A stretch of 8,409 bases of DNA, taken from assembly GCA_035288965.1 (NCBI GenBank), contig DATDYQ010000057.1:1-8409 (forward strand), in the 5' to 3' direction. Position 1 is the first letter of the stretch; each line of letters opens with the position of its first letter. The notes under the pieces were generated by a model. That model ran no database searches. It was not told where the DNA came from and worked only from the letters and a program-made list of their open reading frames with translations. Of the stretch, positions 5,537-8,409 are shown piece by piece. A program made the translations under genes and the position numbers. The DNA is from DATDYQ01 sp035288965 (GTDB taxonomy: Archaea; Nanobdellota; Nanobdellia; SCGC-AAA011-G17; JAGVZF01).

Positions 5537-7105
5537 ATGGTATTTCCAGATTTAAAAATCATGAAGAATGAACAAAATGGATCAAATGTTTTAGAAGAAG
5601 ATCCTCCATTACCACCAGATGTAACTCAAGATAGTTATTATAGGAATATACCCAATTTGGAATTATTAGGTGACTTTGAAACAACTAAATCTAGAACAAA
5701 ACCAAGAGCACCTGTAGTCAGAGGATATGGTGTAAGAATATCTTTAGAAAATAGAACATCTCAAGAAAGACTTGCAGCATTTTTTTTACAGATATATACA
5801 GAGCAACAATTAAAACAAAGATGGGGTTCTCTTCCAAAAACAAAAAGTATGGTTAAAAATAAATACGATCATCTAGAATTTTTACATGATCGTGAACAAC
5901 CATGTCCAATTCCATATGATACATTTAGTTATCCTTGGATAAAGAATAATGGAGACAGAGAAATATTAGAAGCACTTTTAGTTGAAGCGCTTCCAATAGA
6001 TTTTCAAACTCATGATCTAGATATTATAGCAACAGATAGGGGAATAGCAGAAAGAAACGGAAAAATAGAAGACAAACATCTTAATATAGCTAAATTAGAA
6101 GAAGAAATATCTCAATTGAGACAAATCGAAAAAGAAATTTTCTTATCTATGTCTGATACCATGTTAAGAGCAAGTAGGACAGCTACAGTAGCTTATTTAA
6201 CTAATCAAGATGATCATCAAAGAATTACTAGAATATCTAGAGATTTAAGTAAAAATCCGGAAACTAATTTATTAAGAAGCATGAAGTATTATGTAGAATA
6301 TGCTTTATATCATGCCCATTATTTAAGATTAAAAGAAAACGATAGAGAAATATTTGTTCAAAATTTAAGAAGAGGGACAATTCCTCAAGAAACAAAAAGA
6401 GATGTTCAAAGAAGATTAAACGAAATAGTTGAGTCATTAAAACCTTTAGTATTTAAACTTACATCTGATGAAGGCGATAAAGTTCCAATTTATGATGTAG
6501 GAGATCAATATCCAAATAATTCAGGTTTTAGAAGAATTAATGGAGAGAGGGTAAGTGTTATATTTGACACTTCCCATAGTGGTCTGATTGCTAAAGGACA
6601 TTATATATTTAGTTTTGCGAGAACAATTTCAACTACATTAACAAAAATTGAAAGAGAAACAGAGATAGAAATTGTTAGGGAAGCATTAGAAAAAAGCAAT
6701 CAAGATCCAAGATTTAAAGAACATGAAAAATATCTTCCTGGATTTGATATTGAAAGAGCTCATGTAGTTTATGATATCGCTGCAATGTTTCAACAAATAC
6801 GTTTGGAAGGAAAAAATGCAATTAATTTCTTTAATGAAGAAGGTGCTGGAGTTGAAAGTAGTGTGCCTTATTCTAATCCATTAATACCATGGCCAACAAA
6901 CGGTTCACACTCAATAGCACTTCCGTATGGAGCATATTATGATCCAATGATATCAAATCGTCATGCCCGAAAAAATTTATATAATAGATTGAACTTAATT
7001 ATAGAAGATCTTAAAACTGATGATACTTTAAGAAGTCACTTTACAGTTGCAAGAAATAAGCTTTATGAAAATGATTTAATAACGGGAAAAAAATTGGAGG
7101 TATAA
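5537..7105 (+). CDS. Protein of unknown function, 522 aa, first gene of a lipoprotein pair
   Basis: I do not recognise a family. No signal peptide or membrane segment is visible, so it is probably cytoplasmic. The N-terminus (about 1-60) is polar, with an acidic/proline patch (EEDPPLPPD, 20-28). Residues about 176-203 form a likely coiled coil (DKHLNIAKLEEEISQLRQIE). Residues 205-310 are helical and rich in Arg and Tyr (SMKYYVEYALYHAHYLRLKE at 248-267). The region from 312 to 475 is less helical, with VIFDTSHSGLIAKGHY (341-356) and a Pro/Gly-rich segment (SNPLIPWPTNGSHSIALPYG, 446-465). A helical end follows. The start is uncertain: ATG 5537 has a weak AAGGT upstream, while ATG 5561 (MKNEQNG) suits a leaderless transcript from TTTAAATA. 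The stop lies 4 bp before the lipoprotein ATG, and its last codons carry that gene's ribosome binding site, so the two are co-translated. Confidence 0.85.
   Translation: MVFPDLKIMKNEQNGSNVLEEDPPLPPDVTQDSYYRNIPNLELLGDFETTKSRTKPRAPVVRGYGVRISLENRTSQERLAAFFLQIYTEQQLKQRWGSLPKTKSMVKNKYDHLEFLHDREQPCPIPYDTFSYPWIKNNGDREILEALLVEALPIDFQTHDLDIIATDRGIAERNGKIEDKHLNIAKLEEEISQLRQIEKEIFLSMSDTMLRASRTATVAYLTNQDDHQRITRISRDLSKNPETNLLRSMKYYVEYALYHAHYLRLKENDREIFVQNLRRGTIPQETKRDVQRRLNEIVESLKPLVFKLTSDEGDKVPIYDVGDQYPNNSGFRRINGERVSVIFDTSHSGLIAKGHYIFSFARTISTTLTKIERETEIEIVREALEKSNQDPRFKEHEKYLPGFDIERAHVVYDIAAMFQQIRLEGKNAINFFNEEGAGVESSVPYSNPLIPWPTNGSHSIALPYGAYYDPMISNRHARKNLYNRLNLIIEDLKTDDTLRSHFTVARNKLYENDLITGKKLEV
7096..7101 (+). 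promoter_or_regulatory. Shine-Dalgarno of the lipoprotein gene
   Basis: GGAGGT lies 8 nt before the ATG at 7110 and inside the last codons (Glu-Val) of the upstream gene. This is a classic strong site and argues for an operon of the two genes. Confidence 0.8.
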
Positions 7106-7109
7106 TAAA

Positions 7110-7493
7110 ATGAGAAATCCATATGAAAATTTAACGAAATGCACTGCAAGAACACCAATATTAAGAGGACTTGCAGCATTAGCTTTAGGAGTTTATGCAT
7201 TAGGCTGTGGTTCAATTCAACACGCTAAACATCCTGTTAGAGTTTACAATCCAAATGCATCAGTAAATTATCAAGCGCAATCTGATACTATTTATACCAA
7301 CCCAACTGATCCAATCCATGATCCGAATGCAGTTATTCCAAAAGATCAAGCAAATGATTACGCAATAATTAATGGAAAACTTCAATTAAAACCAAAAAGA
7401 CCATATGGTATAGTAACAGGAGAAGCTGTAGAAACAACATCAGCATCATTAGATAGTGTATTATATAAAACTAAGCCAGATTCAACCAAATAA
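7110..7493 (+). CDS. Small predicted lipoprotein (127 aa)
   Basis: The N-terminus has a positively charged stretch (K10, R14, R19), a hydrophobic core (residues 18-31, ILRGLAALALGVYA) and a lipobox-like ALGC with Cys33. It is therefore likely exported, lipid-anchored and exposed outside the membrane. Ala at lipobox -3 is less common than Leu, so a plain N-terminal membrane anchor is an alternative. The mature part, about 94 residues, is polar and rich in Asn, Pro, Asp and Lys (for example NPTDPIHDPNAVIPKDQAND), and looks largely extended, with no known domain. It sits 4 bp behind the unknown 522-residue protein gene, with a strong GGAGGT site. It ends directly against the stop of the opposite-strand RHS gene, with no spacer. 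Confidence 0.82.
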   Translation: MRNPYENLTKCTARTPILRGLAALALGVYALGCGSIQHAKHPVRVYNPNASVNYQAQSDTIYTNPTDPIHDPNAVIPKDQANDYAIINGKLQLKPKRPYGIVTGEAVETTSASLDSVLYKTKPDSTK

Positions 7494-8409
7494 TTATTTT
7501 AAATTTTTTAATATTTCTTTATCCATTTTGCTAAAATCATATTGCATTCTAACTCTGTTTCCTCTTTCAAGTTCTTTGGTTCTTTTTTCTAATGCATCAA
7601 AATAATCTTGAGTAACTTTATTATTTAACTCAGTTACATAATTATTAAAATCATCTTGCGTTATTGCAAACACATTATATCCGCTATATCGCATCTGTAT
7701 TCTATCCGCAGAAGCTTCAAACTCATCAGATGTTGTAAATCTTCCCGGATTAATAAAATCATATCCATGTCCAAGCAATTCATGTCCTCCAATAATTCCA
7801 TTTTTCCTATTTTCATCAAGCCACCCAATTTTTTCTAATATTTCTATTTTCTCTTTAGATAAAACAACTAAAACCTTATCTTTATCTTTTAATTTAAATG
7901 TTAAAGCTATTGTTATTTTAGGGCCATCTGGATCAAGATCATCGCCCTTTCCATATTTTCTAGCAATTTCATCAAAGTTATCCGGATAAAATATAATAAC
8001 ATCCTGTTTATAATTATCAACAGCAATAAATCTTTTCATTAGTTCTTTATTTTTTAATCCAGGACTATTTTTAAAATTAGCTATTATTTCATTAATCTTA
8101 ATATCATCTCCATATTTAAAAGGTAATCCGTCTTTTTCATTAACAGCTCTAACTGTCTCTCCACTAGGATCAGTTATTATTAGGGGATTATTATTGACAT
8201 ATTGATAACCACCATCCTCTGTTTTAAACATAGGATCATTAGAAACAAAACTTCCGGTGTTTGGATTATAATAACGTGCATTAAAGTAATTTAATCCATT
8301 ATCTGCATCATAATTTTTTCCTGTAAACTTAAACTTACTATTTATTGTAGCATAATTATTTAATTCTTTTCCAAAAGGCAAATAATTTGTTCCAAATATT
8401 TTATTTCCA
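7494..8409 (-). CDS. RHS-repeat protein, C-terminal part with HELLGH metallopeptidase-like toxin tail (5' end off window)
   Basis: The frame is open to the right edge. The TTG at 8381-8379 is internal, because nine more in-frame residues precede it (GNKIFGTNY, leading into LPFGKEL). At least 304 residues remain. The first part is the RHS-associated core (about 8351-8160): FTGKNYDADNGLNYFNARYY, then GSFVSNDP, YQYVNNNPL and the DPSG motif that ends the conserved shell. The following tail of about 220 residues is variable, as in polymorphic toxins. It holds GGHELLGHGYD (HELLGH encoded at 7784-7767), then DEFEASAD, with E222 and D226 counted from the TTG. HExxGH with a downstream acidic residue is a zinc-peptidase arrangement, best known from dipeptidyl peptidase III (family M49), although the spacing here is much shorter. 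RHS shells encapsulate and release such tails. No signal sequence or same-strand immunity gene is visible here. Confidence 0.9.
   Translation of the reverse strand, partial: GNKIFGTNYLPFGKELNNYATINSKFKFTGKNYDADNGLNYFNARYYNPNTGSFVSNDPMFKTEDGGYQYVNNNPLIITDPSGETVRAVNEKDGLPFKYGDDIKINEIIANFKNSPGLKNKELMKRFIAVDNYKQDVIIFYPDNFDEIARKYGKGDDLDPDGPKITIALTFKLKDKDKVLVVLSKEKIEILEKIGWLDENRKNGIIGGHELLGHGYDFINPGRFTTSDEFEASADRIQMRYSGYNVFAITQDDFNNYVTELNNKVTQDYFDALEKRTKELERGNRVRMQYDFSKMDKEILKNLK
7497..7520 (+). terminator. T-rich tract after the lipoprotein gene, possible terminator
   Basis: Just past the lipoprotein stop, the + strand has T runs of 4, 6, 3 and 3 in 24 bases. This fits hairpin-free archaeal termination and lies within the 3' end of the RHS gene. 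I see no matching T run for the RHS transcript on the - strand. Confidence 0.4.

Noticed and set aside
7767..7784. Classic HExxH zincin motif in the RHS tail
   Set aside because: The spacing is H-E-L-L-G-H, one residue longer, so it is reported as HExxGH rather than HExxH.
7656..7838. 60-residue + strand frame opposite the RHS tail
   Set aside because: It is a complement of the conserved metallopeptidase-motif region, with no promoter or ribosome binding site.
8379..8381. TTG as start of the RHS protein
   Set aside because: The frame stays open to the window edge and the preceding residues (GNKIFGTNY) continue the typical RHS pattern, so the gene is cut by the window.
1..8409. tRNA, rRNA, CRISPR array, insertion sequence or riboswitch
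   Set aside because: No cloverleaf-like or spaced-repeat pattern, transposase or long structured leader was seen, and no stretch over 300 bases lacks a gene.

Overview
The window is AT-rich (about 30% GC by eye) and densely coded. It most likely comes from an archaeon, probably a DPANN-type lineage such as Woesearchaeota or Pacearchaeota. The reasons are an AbrB-plus-PhoU regulator of the kind common in archaea, a DnaK without the N-terminal-quadrant insert of Gram-negative DnaKs, TTTAAATA/TATAAAA boxes placed like archaeal promoters, short poly-T stretches instead of hairpin terminators, and heavy AGA use for arginine. No rRNA or tRNA is present to confirm this, and an AT-rich bacterium is not strictly excluded.

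Region 1 (1-4274, + strand) is the Hsp70 chaperone operon: the C-terminal part of grpE (cut by the window edge), then dnaK and dnaJ. A complete LAGLIDADG homing-endonuclease gene sits exactly between grpE and dnaK. Its ATG overlaps the grpE stop, and its last codons carry the dnaK Shine-Dalgarno sequence. It is bounded by an 11-bp direct repeat that contains both start codons, so collapsing the repeat would recreate a clean grpE-dnaK ATGA overlap.

Region 2 (4275-5498) holds a 57-residue, extremely acidic protein on the - strand, tail to tail with dnaJ. It is divergent from an AbrB/PhoU-type regulator on the + strand. The 97-bp spacer has two opposed TATA-like promoters, repeated CTATATAT/ATATATAG elements and a G-run Shine-Dalgarno sequence for each gene.

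Region 3 (5499-8409) holds a 522-residue protein of unknown family and, 4 bp downstream, a small predicted lipoprotein. Abutting them on the opposite strand is the 3' end of an RHS-repeat protein. The RHS fragment keeps its core domain and a C-terminal tail with an HELLGH (HExxGH) metallopeptidase-like motif, which suggests a polymorphic toxin. No same-strand immunity gene follows it inside the window. The rest of the RHS gene lies beyond the right edge.

The chaperone genes work together as one machine (GrpE exchanges nucleotide, DnaJ delivers substrate and stimulates ATPase, DnaK folds). Regions 2 and 3 look like accessory surface, regulatory and conflict functions. The points most worth following are the homing-endonuclease insertion with its flanking repeats, the RHS metallopeptidase tail with its convergent unknown-protein/lipoprotein pair, and the small acidic protein.
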